Positions 21,483-32,543 of a stretch of DNA of 64,000 nt are shown here, one piece after another. Each line of letters opens with the position of its first letter. Position 1 is the first letter of the stretch. Source of the DNA: Terramyces sp. JEL0728 (lineage: Eukaryota; Chytridiomycota; Chytridiomycetes; Rhizophydiales; Terramycetaceae); the NCBI GenBank assembly GCA_027603945.1, contig JADIIU010000047.1:34826-98825 (forward strand), read 5' to 3'. The notes under the pieces are model-generated. The model saw nothing but the letters and a program-made list of their open reading frames with translations. It was not told the origin of the DNA and searched no databases. A program made the position numbers and the translations under genes.

Positions 21483-23756
21483 ATGAGTCAAACCGCAAGA
21501 ATTAACACTGCACTCGAATCGGTCAACCGTCCAAACAGAGTCGCTGAATGGCCAAAGACCGCCGGAAAGAATTCCTATATCTCGGATATCTATGGATCCA
21601 ACGTTTTCACCCTAAAGAAACTCCAAACCACTCTCCCAAAATCTGTATATGCTCGTTTCATTGAACAACTGAAAGGCCACAAACCACTAGATAGACCAAC
21701 TGCAGATGCAATCGCACACGCTGTTAGGGTCTGGGCGATGGACAACGGTGCTACTCACTTTACCCACTGGTTCCAACCTCAAACTGGAACTACTGCTGAA
21801 AAGCACGACTCTTTCCTCACCCTCAAGACCGTCATTCACAATGGGATCGAAGAAGTTACTGCTATCGACGCATTTTCTGGATCCCAGCTTTTGCAATCTG
21901 AACCTGATGCCTCCTCGTTCCCTAACGGTGGTATTAGATCTACATTCGAAGCTCGTGGATACACTATCTGGGATACATCCTCCCCAATGTTCATCCGCAA
22001 TGGACCACACGGAACTGCTGTCCTGTATGTCCCATCCGTCTTTATTTCCTACAATGGTGATGCTTTGGACGAAAAGACTATTTTGCTCAGATCTGCCGAC
22101 TGTCTCTCCACTGCTGCAGTTAGACTGCTAAACTTGATCGGCGACAAGGAAACCAAACGTGTTATTGCTACTTTAGGTACTGAACAAGAATTCTTCTTGA
22201 TTGACCGTGGAATTTACAACATGCGTCCAGATTTGAAGATTTGCGGACGTACTTTGCTTGGAAATGTTCCACCAAAGCATCAGCAACTCGACGATCACTA
22301 TTTCGGCCAAATCCCATCCAGAGTTCTTGCTACTCTTTCGGAAACCGAGCTTGAATTGTACAAATTGGGTGTTCCAGTAAAAACCCGTCACAACGAAGTC
22401 GCTCCAAACCAATTCGAAATGGCTCCAATTTTCGAATCCGACTCTGTCGCAGTTGACCACAACTTGATTTTGATGGAAACTCTTCACCAAGTTGCTCACC
22501 GTCACAGACTTAAGGTTCTGTACCATGAAAAACCATTCAAGGGTGTTAACGGAAGTGGTAAGCACTGCAACTGGTCCATGCAAACCGATTCTGGAGACAA
22601 TTTGCTCGAACCAACCGTCAAGCCAGAATCCAACTTGCGTTTCTTGCTATTCCTAGTTGCTACTTTAGAAGCTGTTCACAAACACGGTGGTCTTTTGCGT
22701 GCCTCTATTGCTTCCGCCTCTAACGAGCACCGTCTTGGCGCTAACGAAGCTCCACCAGGTATTGTTTCTGCTTTCTTGGGTGAACACTTGACTGAAGTTT
22801 TGGATTCAATTGAAGAATCCCGTGAAGTTAAGAACCACTCCCAATCCCATTTGCAAACCGTTAAGCTTGGAGGAACTGTTTTGGATTTGAAGGTCAACGC
22901 GCTCCCACAAATTGCAAGAGATTTGACTGACCGTAACAGAACCTCTCCATTCGCCTTCACTGGCAACAAGTTTGAATTCCGTGCTGTTGGTTCCAAGTCA
23001 TCCCCATCTTTCCCAACCGTATTGTTGAACGCTGCTGTTGCTGAAGCCATCAACGCTGTCACTGATGCTCTTATCAAGCAAAAGGGATCCAAGGCTGAAC
23101 CATCCCAAGAAGATGTTTTGGTTGTTGTCAAGCAATTCATTAAATCCAGCAAGAACATCAGATTCGAAGGGAACGGATACTCTGACGAATGGGTTGTTGA
23201 AGCTGAAAAGCGCGGCCTTCCAAACATCAAATCTTGCCCAGTTGCATTCAGACGTTTAATTGACCCTGTCCACATGAAATTGTTGACCTCCCTTAATATC
23301 ATGACTGAAACCGAAATCAAATCTAGATTCCACATTGTCATGGAAAAGTATGCCAAAGATATTATTATCGAAGCCAATTCATTGAAATCCATGATCTTGA
23401 CTGGTGTCTTGCCAGCTGCTTACAAATTCCGCAAGGAATTGTTGGACTCTTTGGTTGCTCAAAAATCAATTGGTCTTGCCACCGACTCTTCCCCTGAAAA
23501 GCTTGCTTTAGACAAGGTCCTCGCTATCACCAGCACACTCCAAAACACATCGGATAAATTGGTTGCTGCTATCACCAAGATCAACTCTATTGAAGATGAA
23601 ATCGCACAAGCAGAATATGCCAACACTGATATCGTTGGAATTATGGAAGAAGTCCGTGTAATTGCTGACTCGTAAGATTTTTTTAACATTAGACTCGAAC
23701 AAATTACCCCAGATACACACTGGCCATATCCAAAGTATGCCGAACTTTTGTTCTAA
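21483..23756 (+). CDS. type III glutamine synthetase (GSIII)
   Basis: Exon 21483-23671 is joined through a 21-nt intron (23672-23692) to 23693-23756, giving 750 aa ending YPKYAELLF, the typical GSIII C-terminus that would be lost without splicing. Large size, HFTHWFQPQTG, ATLGTEQEFFLID, RHNEVAPNQFEMAP and NGSGKHCNWS are diagnostic for GSIII rather than the 350-aa GSII usual in fungi. It makes glutamine from glutamate, ammonia and ATP. GSIII is patchily spread among bacteria and protists, so ancient transfer is likely in its history. I chose the second ATG, because 21408-21482 uses unlike codons and a TTTAAAAA box lies about 36 nt upstream of it. Confidence 0.93.
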
Positions 23757-23835
23757 ACGAATACTCTTCCTTAATAAATTTTGTATGAAACAAGTGCTGT
23801 GTTGTCCTTTTTGCTTTTTTGCCCAACAAATCAAC

Positions 23836-24900
23836 ATGTCCACCAGTCCAATACTACCGATTCTGTCGTACTGCGCTGCTTCTATTATGATGACATTGAC
23901 CAACAAATTAGTCCTTTCCGGATTCGATTTCAAACTTAATTTCCTCTTTTTATTTGTTCAAGTAACGTTAATTTAATATAGAATGCCGGATGTTTGATAT
24001 TATTAATTGCGATAACAAAGCTGGGACTAGTCACTCCATACAGAGCATTTAATCAGAAAGACGCACTGGTTTTCCTAAGGGTTGCCGTTGCGCTAGTGTT
24101 TATGATTTACACTGGCTCAAAAGCACTGCAATACTTGTCGGTTCCAGTGTTCACCATTTTCAAAAACCTTACAATTATTTTGACCGCATACATGGAGCGG
24201 TGGTTGCTAAGTGGTTCTGCCGTTTCAACGCCAATCTTTGTATCGTTTATGTTGATGGTCTTGTCCTCGGTAGTTGCTGGATATGCAGATATTGTAGGCC
24301 AAAAACAAGTCAAAGAATCAGCCGGCTTTGCAGTATCATATGGTTGGATGGCATTAAACTGCATCACTACAACCACGTTCACGCTGCTGTTGAAGGGATC
24401 TATCAAGAAAGTAAACTTCAAAGAGTACGACACAATGTACTTTAATAGTATCCGGATTTAACTCTAGATTTACTTTCGCTGCCTATCCTTTTTGCGTTCT
24501 TTTTACTCAATGAATGGAGCGAAGCTACAAAAACTTATGATCGCTACTTTGGAAGTACCAGCGAAGAATATGCAAGCGAGTTCAATACTCTGATGGTTGG
24601 AATGGTTATTTCTTCTGTTTGCACGTTTGCGATTTCATTCGCGTCATCTTGGTGTGTGCGCATTACCGGCGCAACCACTTACTCCATGGTCGGGGCTCTC
24701 AACAAGCTTCCTATTGCGGTATTTGGAATGGTATTCTTTGACGCAGTCATATCATTCGCCAGTGTATCTGGTATTTTAATTGGTAGTTTCAGATTAATTT
24801 AGCTTTTGTTGCTGGAGCATTGTATAGTTGGGCTAAATCGCAACCAACAAGACCAACTTTACCAGTATATAACCCAGTTAAAGATAAAGACGAAGAATAA
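23836..24900 (+). CDS. nucleotide-sugar transporter, GDP-mannose transporter type
   Basis: Exons 23836-23961, 23982-24447, 24468-24782 and 24803-24900 are joined by three 20-nt introns to give 334 aa. Ten hydrophobic segments are predicted. ILSYCAASIMMTLTNKLVL, FNAxK-like FTIFKNLTIIL and GALNKLPIAVFGMVFF match Vrg4-type Golgi GDP-mannose transporters, where the GALNK motif contacts the nucleotide. It would import nucleotide sugar into the Golgi lumen in exchange for GMP. The C-terminus is short, acidic and cytosolic (KDKDEE). Confidence 0.87.
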
Positions 24901-24924
24901 AGACTAATTCTATATTTACTTGTT

Positions 24925-25425
24925 CTAAAAAAGCAGTAATGCACCTAAAGCCAGCAATCCATTTGCTGCTGTGAGAGCAGCATCTGATGTTGTGGTGGCA
25001 TTCGCACCAGAACCTGCAGTTTCGGTTGCTTTTTTGTTTCTATGCAAGACGATTTGGCATCCGGTACTATCTACATGAACATTCCCACTCCCGTCTGGAT
25101 TTGGCTCGATAGAAACGGAAACATTAGAATTTGGCACTTGATACCCATCCATTGGTTTTCCGCCAAGTACCAAGTAATATCCATTAGTGCTATTGCATGG
25201 GCAGTCTTTTTGTGGAACATTGACCGAGTAGACGGTCAGTTGATAACTTGCAATGGTCGCATTTACAGAGAGAGCTCTTGAGCAGTGCACGACACATGTG
25301 TCTTTGGTATCCGTACAACCGGTTTTGTTTTTGAAAAAGTATGCCCCGTTCCAATCTGATTGCCAGTCATTATCGGCCAAAGTGTTGAATGCTGCTGCTA
25401 AACCAAATAATAAATTGCTTTTCAT
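24925..25425 (-). CDS. secreted, probably GPI-anchored Cys-rich surface protein
   Basis: 166 aa, single exon. A signal peptide (MKSNLLFGLAAAF) and a C-terminal hydrophobic tail (LTAANGLLALGALLLF), preceded by small residues (SGANATT), form the classic GPI-attachment layout. The mature domain of about 115 residues has eight cysteines and several N-glycosylation sites (NKT, NAT, NST, NVS). No domain family was recognised. I start at the ATG at 25425 immediately before the signal peptide. Confidence 0.7.
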   Translation of the reverse strand: MKSNLLFGLAAAFNTLADNDWQSDWNGAYFFKNKTGCTDTKDTCVVHCSRALSVNATIASYQLTVYSVNVPQKDCPCNSTNGYYLVLGGKPMDGYQVPNSNVSVSIEPNPDGSGNVHVDSTGCQIVLHRNKKATETAGSGANATTTSDAALTAANGLLALGALLLF

Positions 25426-25510
25426 GGAAATTTTCAAACTTTACAGCCAGTTCCCTAATTGGCTGGCGTGTGACCGACTGCAATGCAAAAGGGTAATTCT
25501 GCGATTTTAT

Positions 25511-27004
25511 TTAATCTAATTGAGTCGGAAGATATCTCAAGATTCCAGTTTGTCTCATTGAAGTCACTCTAGAGGACATTTTGGATGATTCTTCTTCTAT
25601 TGGGGCTGTACTTTCCTTGATGATGGTATACAGGTTTTCCATCAAAATTACATTCAGTGCTGCATGCCCAGCATTCACCAGAGAGTTTGGACCATATATA
25701 GCCAAAAAATCGCGGTCTGACCCCAAGTAGTTTGAATTGTTGAGCAGCACCGAGATAAATACATAAGCGCACAAGTAGATTAGCTGCAGCCCAAGCATAA
25801 TCACAAAAGTTTGATTCTCAGCAAAGAAACTGACAGCAACGACTTTCATTGGAATTTGTTTGTTCGAGTGAATCAACAGCAGGTATCTAGTTAAAATAGC
25901 CAAAAGCGGGGCGATATCGTATACAAACATGAAAATTGTCCAGATAGGAGATATGTTTTCCCATCGACTGAGAAACTCTCCAATGTTGGGATCATGCATC
26001 CAGAATCCAAAATAGTTTGCTCCGGCCAAGAGAATATGGACCACAGCAAGTAATAAAAACCAGAATATACGCTTTGCTGGGGATTTGACATAGTAAATAT
26101 CCAATAAACAAGAAGTAGTATGGATCACAGTGATCCAACTAGCAATGTTATAGAAGCCGTATTTGAATTCTTCAAGCACATTCCACTGGTACACTGAAGA
26201 GAAAATCGTGACCCAGTTTATGTATATCATTATTTGCCAAATCAGCCAATTAATCTGTCCTATAAGATTCAGTATCTGCTTAAAGTTTTTCTTCAAGAAG
26301 CATAGGACTAGACAGTAGGAAATCATACAGAGCGACAGGAAGAACGAAAGAATTGTTGCCCCCAAGGCAAACTTTTCAAACCATCCTTTGTAGTTGGGTA
26401 CAAGTATGATCTCTGGAGAGTACTCTATCCATTGATAAGTCAGCGGGCCGTTGTTAATCGCTACAAAACTAGACGAAACGTTGCCCAGTACGATGCTTGT
26501 GAACAGGCTTTGCGTGGCAAGGTTAAAAGCTTCTACGGGGACTTGACAGGCGGTATCATTGAAGACTGTCAATTGCCCCGTTGGCGAGCAGGTTACGCTG
26601 TTGACGCAAGCGCTGTTGGAAGAATAAAAGCTGTTGACAAACCCATACAGAGAACTGTTATCCCGCGCAGTTAGTTGGCAATATTTTTCTCCGACAGCAG
26701 TAGCAGGATAGTAATCGCTATATTGCAGTGGGTCTACTTCATTGAAGCTCATACTCGTGTACCCAAACGACAAGGCCAAATCTAAACTCGATATGCAACA
26801 AGCACTTGGATATCTGACCAGCAAAGGATCCCCACCGCATATTGATCCCCAATAATCTGGAAGTGCAAAATTGTATAGTGGTGTTGGATTACTGTCATCA
26901 AAAGTTACCATCAAGTTGGGAAATGAATCGCACTCGGTGTCTATCCAAGCTGATTGAAACATCAATACTGCGGATATGGGCTGTATCAAAAATAATATCG
27001 TCAT
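25511..27004 (-). CDS. large-ectodomain seven-pass membrane protein (receptor-like)
   Basis: Intronless, 497 aa. A signal-like N-terminus precedes an ectodomain of about 190 residues with ten cysteines and several NxS/T sites. About seven transmembrane segments follow (starting near 215, 255, 285, 312, 350, 385 and 430), then a basic Ser-rich cytoplasmic tail. The topology matches a GPCR-like receptor with a Cys-rich ligand-binding head, but no family motif (DRY, NPxxY, Frizzled CRD) is recognisable. It is probably a lineage-specific receptor of the zoospore or thallus surface (inference). Confidence 0.7.
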   Translation of the reverse strand: MTILFLIQPISAVLMFQSAWIDTECDSFPNLMVTFDDSNPTPLYNFALPDYWGSICGGDPLLVRYPSACCISSLDLALSFGYTSMSFNEVDPLQYSDYYPATAVGEKYCQLTARDNSSLYGFVNSFYSSNSACVNSVTCSPTGQLTVFNDTACQVPVEAFNLATQSLFTSIVLGNVSSSFVAINNGPLTYQWIEYSPEIILVPNYKGWFEKFALGATILSFFLSLCMISYCLVLCFLKKNFKQILNLIGQINWLIWQIMIYINWVTIFSSVYQWNVLEEFKYGFYNIASWITVIHTTSCLLDIYYVKSPAKRIFWFLLLAVVHILLAGANYFGFWMHDPNIGEFLSRWENISPIWTIFMFVYDIAPLLAILTRYLLLIHSNKQIPMKVVAVSFFAENQTFVIMLGLQLIYLCAYVFISVLLNNSNYLGSDRDFLAIYGPNSLVNAGHAALNVILMENLYTIIKESTAPIEEESSKMSSRVTSMRQTGILRYLPTQLD

Positions 27005-27246
27005 CTTGTAGTTTGTTAAAATTACAAAGTGCTATCTGCGTACTACAATCAGAAATCAATGACGTCAATAAGTTTTGGAAGTTGTCTCGCCTTATAGCTT
27101 ACGAGACAAATGCAAGTGCGCCAACCTCACCTCAATTTATCAATCAAGCTGCTAGCACCTTTGGGATATCGAAAAAGCTGCGGAAACAGATTGGGTTTCT
27201 TACAAAGTTGATTTTATTATACCATAAATATTGAAAAGAACTAAAC

Positions 27247-27791
27247 TTACTCTGGAAATTCCTTGTTGATGCCAAAAATCCTCACCTTATGCATCGCGGG
27301 CAATTTCGCAATCAAAACAACCACCAGACTGGTGAGATTGATCATGAACATGAATAGATTGTAATGTGTGAAATGAGTGGACAGCAAAAACCTATGTTTA
27401 GAATCAAATACAATAATATTGGAACTCCAGTTAGATATTTTTTGGTCTAAGTTAGCAAATTCTGTACTGGGGTAAATTGTTCTCCACCATCGATTTGCTC
27501 CCACATTGTTAATCCCTGCAGGTCGTTCTGTCCAACAATAAATGGAGTGCCAGACATCCAATGAAACATTATAAAAGTAACCTGTATAAACCAATCTTTA
27601 CAATATTAAATGTGAGGTTGGTTAACGTCCACGAAACTTCTGTGCTGATTCCAGGAATTGAAGAAACGGCCGCTCTAACTAATAAAATCATGATCCCTAG
27701 TACAATCCACGATCCTTCCGTTTAATTTAAAGTCACCTCTAGTGTTCAGCCAACTTGTATTTGGATTTGCGTCGATATCAAAGTGGGTCAT
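27247..27791 (-). CDS. ORMDL-family regulator of sphingolipid synthesis
   Basis: Five exons (27791-27738, 27715-27602, 27581-27468, 27446-27412, 27391-27247) with introns of 22, 20, 21 and 20 nt give 153 aa, the family length. It reads NPNTSWLNTRGSW, SWTLTNLTFN, HWMSGTPF, WEQIDGGEQFTPTKKYL and KLPAMHKVRIFGINK, matching the ORMDL signature almost residue by residue. ORMDLs sit in the ER membrane and restrain serine palmitoyltransferase. AATAAA lies about 28 nt after the stop. Confidence 0.92.
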
Positions 27792-28086
27792 GAAAAAGAA
27801 TGGAGAAACCCGAAACGGGAAAATCGATGGATTTATGCGGTGATAAATTGAAAAAGAAGTGGTACAGTATCAGCGTTTAGCTGGACAATCAGCAATTATC
27901 TTTGACTGCCTCGCGAAATCAAAGAAACTAGAACAGTAATAATCAAGAAAAGTTCACTAGAAACAAGGCAGAGTTGCACGGATATGGAACCTCCTCGCCA
28001 AACTATAAGTCTCATTGCCTTGAGCACTACCAGTGCATGATTCTCCCAGATTCATTAAGGGAAGCTCCAACACCATTAATACTTTA

Positions 28087-29258
28087 TTACCACCCAAAGA
28101 CTGCGTACTTGAAGTACTCAAAGTAATCCATAATAATTTCCTTCCATGTTGGCAACGGAGCAATTTTGAAATCACTTGGGATGGGTACGCCAACTGAAGA
28201 TCCAAGTTCGTGTAACATTTCAACATAAGGATTAGAGTATCCTTCATGATTGCGCATAATAGATACGCCAGAGCTTTCGGCTGGTTTTAGAATTAAATAG
28301 CATCTATACCCAGAATTACCGCCGCCATGGGCAATGGTTTTATCAGCGCTGTGGTAGAAGAATCCTAAACCCATTTCTCCTTCCTTAGTGTTGGTGTTGT
28401 AAGTTTTCATAATTTGATCTGCGAGAACCGGACTTACCAGAGCACCATATTCATGGTTTATTGCCCTCATCACTTGAATCCCAAACAAACTTAAATCTGC
28501 GGCTGTAGTCCATAAGCCAGCAGCAGCCTTTTCAGGATGAACAGCGTATGGCTTAATTCCATAAAAGTACATCCAAGGATGATACACGTTCAAGTTTCCG
28601 TTGGATAAATGAGGTCCATCGGATAAATCAGTTTCAAAAGTAGAGTTTTTCATTCCAAATGGCTTGATAATTTGCTCATACATAATTTGGTGGAATGGCT
28701 TCTTTGTAGCAGTTTCCATTACAAATTGAACCAAAGTAGTTCCTAAATTAAGTATAATTTACCGCCGCCTGAATATTTGAATTCGCCTTGAGGATACTGA
28801 ATCGTCACCTTATCAGTATTGGCAGGTTTGTGCCCGAGCAATATTTGTTGAATTGTTGGGAGTGGTTTGCCTTTCTTGTAGCCTGAAAATCCATGTACAG
28901 TCAGTCCCGCTGTGTGGGATAGCAGCAACCTAAGAGTGACTTTAGGTCTGGTTTGGTACAAGTCTTTGTTGAATTCCAGCTCAAATCCAGTTTCCGCGAG
29001 ATAGCTATGGATGTCAGTGTCTAAATCCAAGAGTCCCTGGTCCACAAGTCTAAGAACTGCAAACATTGTAACGGGTTTTGAAATTGAAGCAGCTTGGAAC
29101 CTAGTTTCAACGGTTGTTTTTGGTTTTGGAAAGAATGGCAGAAATGGGATACGACTATACCCAATTGCGCCTTGGTAAGCAATGCGGCCATTGCTAATTG
29201 TTGCAGCGGACACACCAAAGTTTCCATTATTATGGAGCTGAATTAATTTTTCATCCAT
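28087..29258 (-). CDS. class C beta-lactamase-fold serine hydrolase
   Basis: Exons 29258-28763 and 28742-28087 (20-nt intron) give 383 aa. The SxxK nucleophile motif is in AASISKPVT, the Tyr motif in KYSGGG, and the third-box equivalent is IAHGGGNSGY. Eukaryotic members (LACTB, esterase or D-aminopeptidase types) hydrolyse esters or peptides and do not imply antibiotic resistance. No signal peptide is seen. The long spacing between SISK and YSG and the W(T)TAADL motif are standard for the family. Confidence 0.85.
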
Positions 29259-29330
29259 TTGAATTTGGGGTAAAAATTTTAAAAGTTCGGTGAAACCAAA
29301 AAAGGAAACGTCAAAGAGCAAACTGATATA

Positions 29331-30377
29331 TTAATGCATCATGTCAGGTATATCTAATTCATGGGCGGAGCGTAGATGTCTCTTCAAATCATAGAGTCTT
29401 TTAAATCTTTGTGCGCAGGATTTTATGTAGCAAATATTTGGTAAACCGGAATTATCGTGGCCGGTTAATTCTTCAAGAAATTCACGCTTGCGCTTCATCT
29501 CTGTCGGCGGTGTTTCAGTCGTCTCTTGGCTGTCCGATCGCTCGTGTGATTTAAGGTGGTTTTGGTAAATACGGTTATAGTAAAACTTTTTGCTGCATAT
29601 TTGGCATTCGTATTTTCTGATATTCAAGTGCACAATATTGTAATGTACTTTTCGGCTCATCTTTGTCTTGTACACCAAATCACATTCAGAGCACTTGTAG
29701 TTGATTTCGTGCGTTTTCAAGTGTAGCTTGAGATTTTTGAATTTTTCAAAAGATTTGTTGCAGATGTTGCATTCCAATTTATGAATACTCAAATGCGACT
29801 GCAATTCACTCCATTTTGAAAAGGAGTTATCGCAAATTGTACAGAGGTATTGTTTGATATTTGTGTGAGTGGATTCGTGAATTTTTAGCTTTGATGGGGT
29901 ATCACAAGAATACTCGCAAGCAGAGCAGCAGTATTTCTTTTTCCCCAAGTGAAAATTCATGTGAAATGTAAGCTGTTGTTTTTTGGTAAAAGCTTCCGGA
30001 CATTGTGTGCACATGTATGGTTTTTCTTTTAAATGCGTCTTCAGGTGTCTTTTCAAATGGCAGTTGATGGAAAATCGTTGACTACATTCTGCACATTGAA
30101 GTGGTTTTCGTTCTTCTTCAGTTGGCAGGTGTTGCAATTCATGTCTAGTTAAATGTTCCTTTCTTTTGAAAGCCATATCACAAGTTGGGCATTGGAAGGG
30201 ACGTTCGTTGGTATGAGTTAATAAATGCCTCGTCAGTCTTGAAGGTTTCCTGAAGGATTTCCCGCAATGCTCACATTTATGATCCAGCAATTCCATGTCC
30301 TGATTCGGTAGATCTTCTGCATCTCCAATCAGCTCTATTCTTCCTTGCAGCTCTTTTGCTTGAGTGATAGTCTCCAT
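29331..30377 (-). CDS. C2H2 zinc-finger protein with ten fingers, TFIIIA-like layout
   Basis: Intronless, 348 aa. Nine consecutive C2H2 fingers run from residue 33 to about 280 with TGERP-type linkers in places (HTNERPFQC). After a spacer of about 45 residues, a tenth finger has CX4C spacing (CYIKSCAQRF...H). Nine clustered fingers plus a separated last one resembles fungal TFIIIA, the 5S rRNA gene factor, but finger sequences alone do not prove it. A sequence-specific transcription factor is the alternative. Confidence 0.7.
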   Translation of the reverse strand: METITQAKELQGRIELIGDAEDLPNQDMELLDHKCEHCGKSFRKPSRLTRHLLTHTNERPFQCPTCDMAFKRKEHLTRHELQHLPTEEERKPLQCAECSQRFSINCHLKRHLKTHLKEKPYMCTQCPEAFTKKQQLTFHMNFHLGKKKYCCSACEYSCDTPSKLKIHESTHTNIKQYLCTICDNSFSKWSELQSHLSIHKLECNICNKSFEKFKNLKLHLKTHEINYKCSECDLVYKTKMSRKVHYNIVHLNIRKYECQICSKKFYYNRIYQNHLKSHERSDSQETTETPPTEMKRKREFLEELTGHDNSGLPNICYIKSCAQRFKRLYDLKRHLRSAHELDIPDMMH

Positions 30378-30552
30378 AATACTCTAAAAAAAGAAAAGTG
30401 AAACTTTGAAATTTTACCAAAACAAGGATGCGCTTCACCTGTGCTTGTTCAAATTTCCAGATATTGACACTAAAGAAACTGGAAGACACTTATAAAACAT
30501 CAGCCAATTTTACTTTTATTGTACTTTTTTCAGTTTACCGTAGCAATACCCA

Positions 30553-31308
30553 ATGTTTGTCGAAGACAATAAATGTCTAATATGCAAAATGCAGCTGTAC
30601 GAATTGGTGGACGACAATGAAATCAAAATCGCTCCAGATGCAATAGTATTTGAAGCTTAACGATAGACGGGGGTGGAACTGGAAAATTTAAAAGACCATT
30701 CGGCGTATTCCCCAGTATACAAACTGAAACTAAATTATCCTCCAGATCAAAACTATGAAATTAGACCAGGTAAGGATGTGCTAATGGAGAAAACAAGGAA
30801 GCTTACAATTACTTGACCTCGATCATGGATAAATTCATTTCAGAAAAACAACAAAAAAATGATATTTTACTAATGCAATATAAACGCAAGTTGGATGCGG
30901 AAATCGAGTACTTTGAGACAGAAGCTAAAGTATCCAGGGATGCAATCATCTCTAATTTACCTGAAAAGAAAGTTGAAGAGCCAGTATCAGAGCCGGCACC
31001 AACCATTATCATGGATGAGATGTTTACCTTTGATGAATCATTTCAAACCAAGGAGAAATATGTCCTCGCTGAAGATGGTAGCTATTTACTAACCAGACTT
31101 TGCGCCAACTAGAAGGCTCGAACCTATCAAACCGTCGTACCTTTCTTCTTCAGTACCGATTAGAGTACCAATTATGAATAGACATGAAAAAGAAGACTTT
31201 GACATTGAAGAAGCTGAATTTGAACCACCACACATTCTTGCAGCAAAGACGTATGCAGAAACAACTCTTGGCTCCAAGCCATTCAAAAGTAAATATAATG
31301 ATATTTGA
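30553..31308 (+). CDS. unknown charged protein
   Basis: Exons 30553-30645, 30667-30769, 30790-31077 and 31097-31308, with introns of 21, 20 and 19 nt, give 231 aa in one frame. The N-terminus has a CLIC pair and acidic patch. Residues about 70-125 are helical and may form a coiled coil (KEAYNYLTSIMDKFISEKQQ). The rest is acidic, proline-containing and probably disordered. The consistent phase of three tiny introns is the main support for it being a real gene. Function unknown. Confidence 0.65.
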
Positions 31309-31442
31309 ATTTAAAACCCTTACCGTCTCACAAATTAATAATCCGTGCCGATCGGTTTTGTGATTCCTTGGATAGTTTAGGGAGGTCTGAGCTTTGTTTC
31401 ACAATTTCTTGCGGGCTCTTGAAAATTTTCGCTTGCAATCAA

Positions 31443-32398
31443 ATGGACATTCCTCAACTGCTGGTGGAGTCCTCTGGAACCGACGAACCATGTAAATTTG
31501 ACTTTCTTGCTTTGCCGCCTGAAATTCTAGCATTGATATTTCGATATTTAGTCGTTCATCCAATAATCCCACTTGAAAACAACAGTGATTCAGTTCATGG
31601 AATAATGATCAATGTTGCCCTGGTATGTAAAAGGTTTAGTGCTGTTGCTCTGCCGCTCCTCTACAAACACTATTTTACTTCAAGGATAGCTTTTAGGTTT
31701 GGTTTGGAAGCTTCTTTGCAAATAGCAAAAACCCCTTCCTGGTATCGCATTTGTTGCTTCTTCTTGGCTTGCTTACATAGACAGGAGTGGGGGTTGGGAT
31801 GTCCCCGCCTATTCTTTAACACCCTCAAGCCGGATATGCCTGCAATTGCAGCTACCGTGAAGAAGCACCCGAATCCCGCTGCAAAGGAGTGGGATGATAT
31901 CATTACTTGCTCAATGGATACACTGGAGGTTTTTGAAGAATTATGTCAAGAAGATCCTCCATTAGAGGATCAAGAATATCTTTCAATGATGCTCCGCTAC
32001 TCGGAAAGGATGGACATTGGTTCATTCCTGGTATACCTACGACACCCTTATGGCAACATTTTGTTTAGATGCAAACCCGTTGGTGCCTATAGTGCAGAAA
32101 ACCCTACTGGCAATGGCAAGTTGATTGTTTGGGATGCAAAGGTATTTGGCACATGTACAAAGTGTCGCAGGCGGTTGGTCAAGCTTCAAGTATGTGCGGA
32201 TTGTAGAGTCAGCCAGTATTGTTCGAGAGAGTGCCAAAGGTACATTTAAACTAATGCAGAATGGATTGGGATAGTAATCACAAAGAAATCTGCAAGTCGC
32301 TAAGCTTTGTAGTGCCAGATCCACCTGTTGAAGACGAATATTTTGACCTCGATTCTTTGAATGGGCTAAATGAATTTCTTGGAGATATTTTCTTGTAA
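31443..32398 (+). CDS. F-box and MYND zinc-finger protein
   Basis: Exons 31443-32239 and 32260-32398 (20-nt intron) give 311 aa. An F-box (LALPPEILALIFRYL) sits near residue 20. A C-terminal MYND finger (CTKCRRRLVKLQVCADCRVSQYCSRECQR, described by its Cys pattern) is completed only after splicing, which supplies the last His and Cys (WDSNHKEIC). F-box proteins recruit substrates to SCF ubiquitin ligases; MYND domains bind PxLxP-type peptides. The stop overlaps AATAAA (32397-32402). Confidence 0.82.
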
Positions 32399-32543
32399 TA
32401 AATGTATTCACATAATTTACTGTTTATTATGTGTGCAACACATAAACCCATTGTTCTCCTACAAGAATGCGCTCGGTCCTATCCCAGGAATAATTTAATT
32501 CAAGGACAGTATTAAAGATTTGTCTATTTTTTCTGATCTTGAA

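Noticed and set aside
21687..23392. Long antisense open frames across the glutamine synthetase gene (for example 22676-23392, minus)
   Set aside because: They mirror the codon bias of the sense gene, have no TATA, splice or AATAAA signals and no family likeness.
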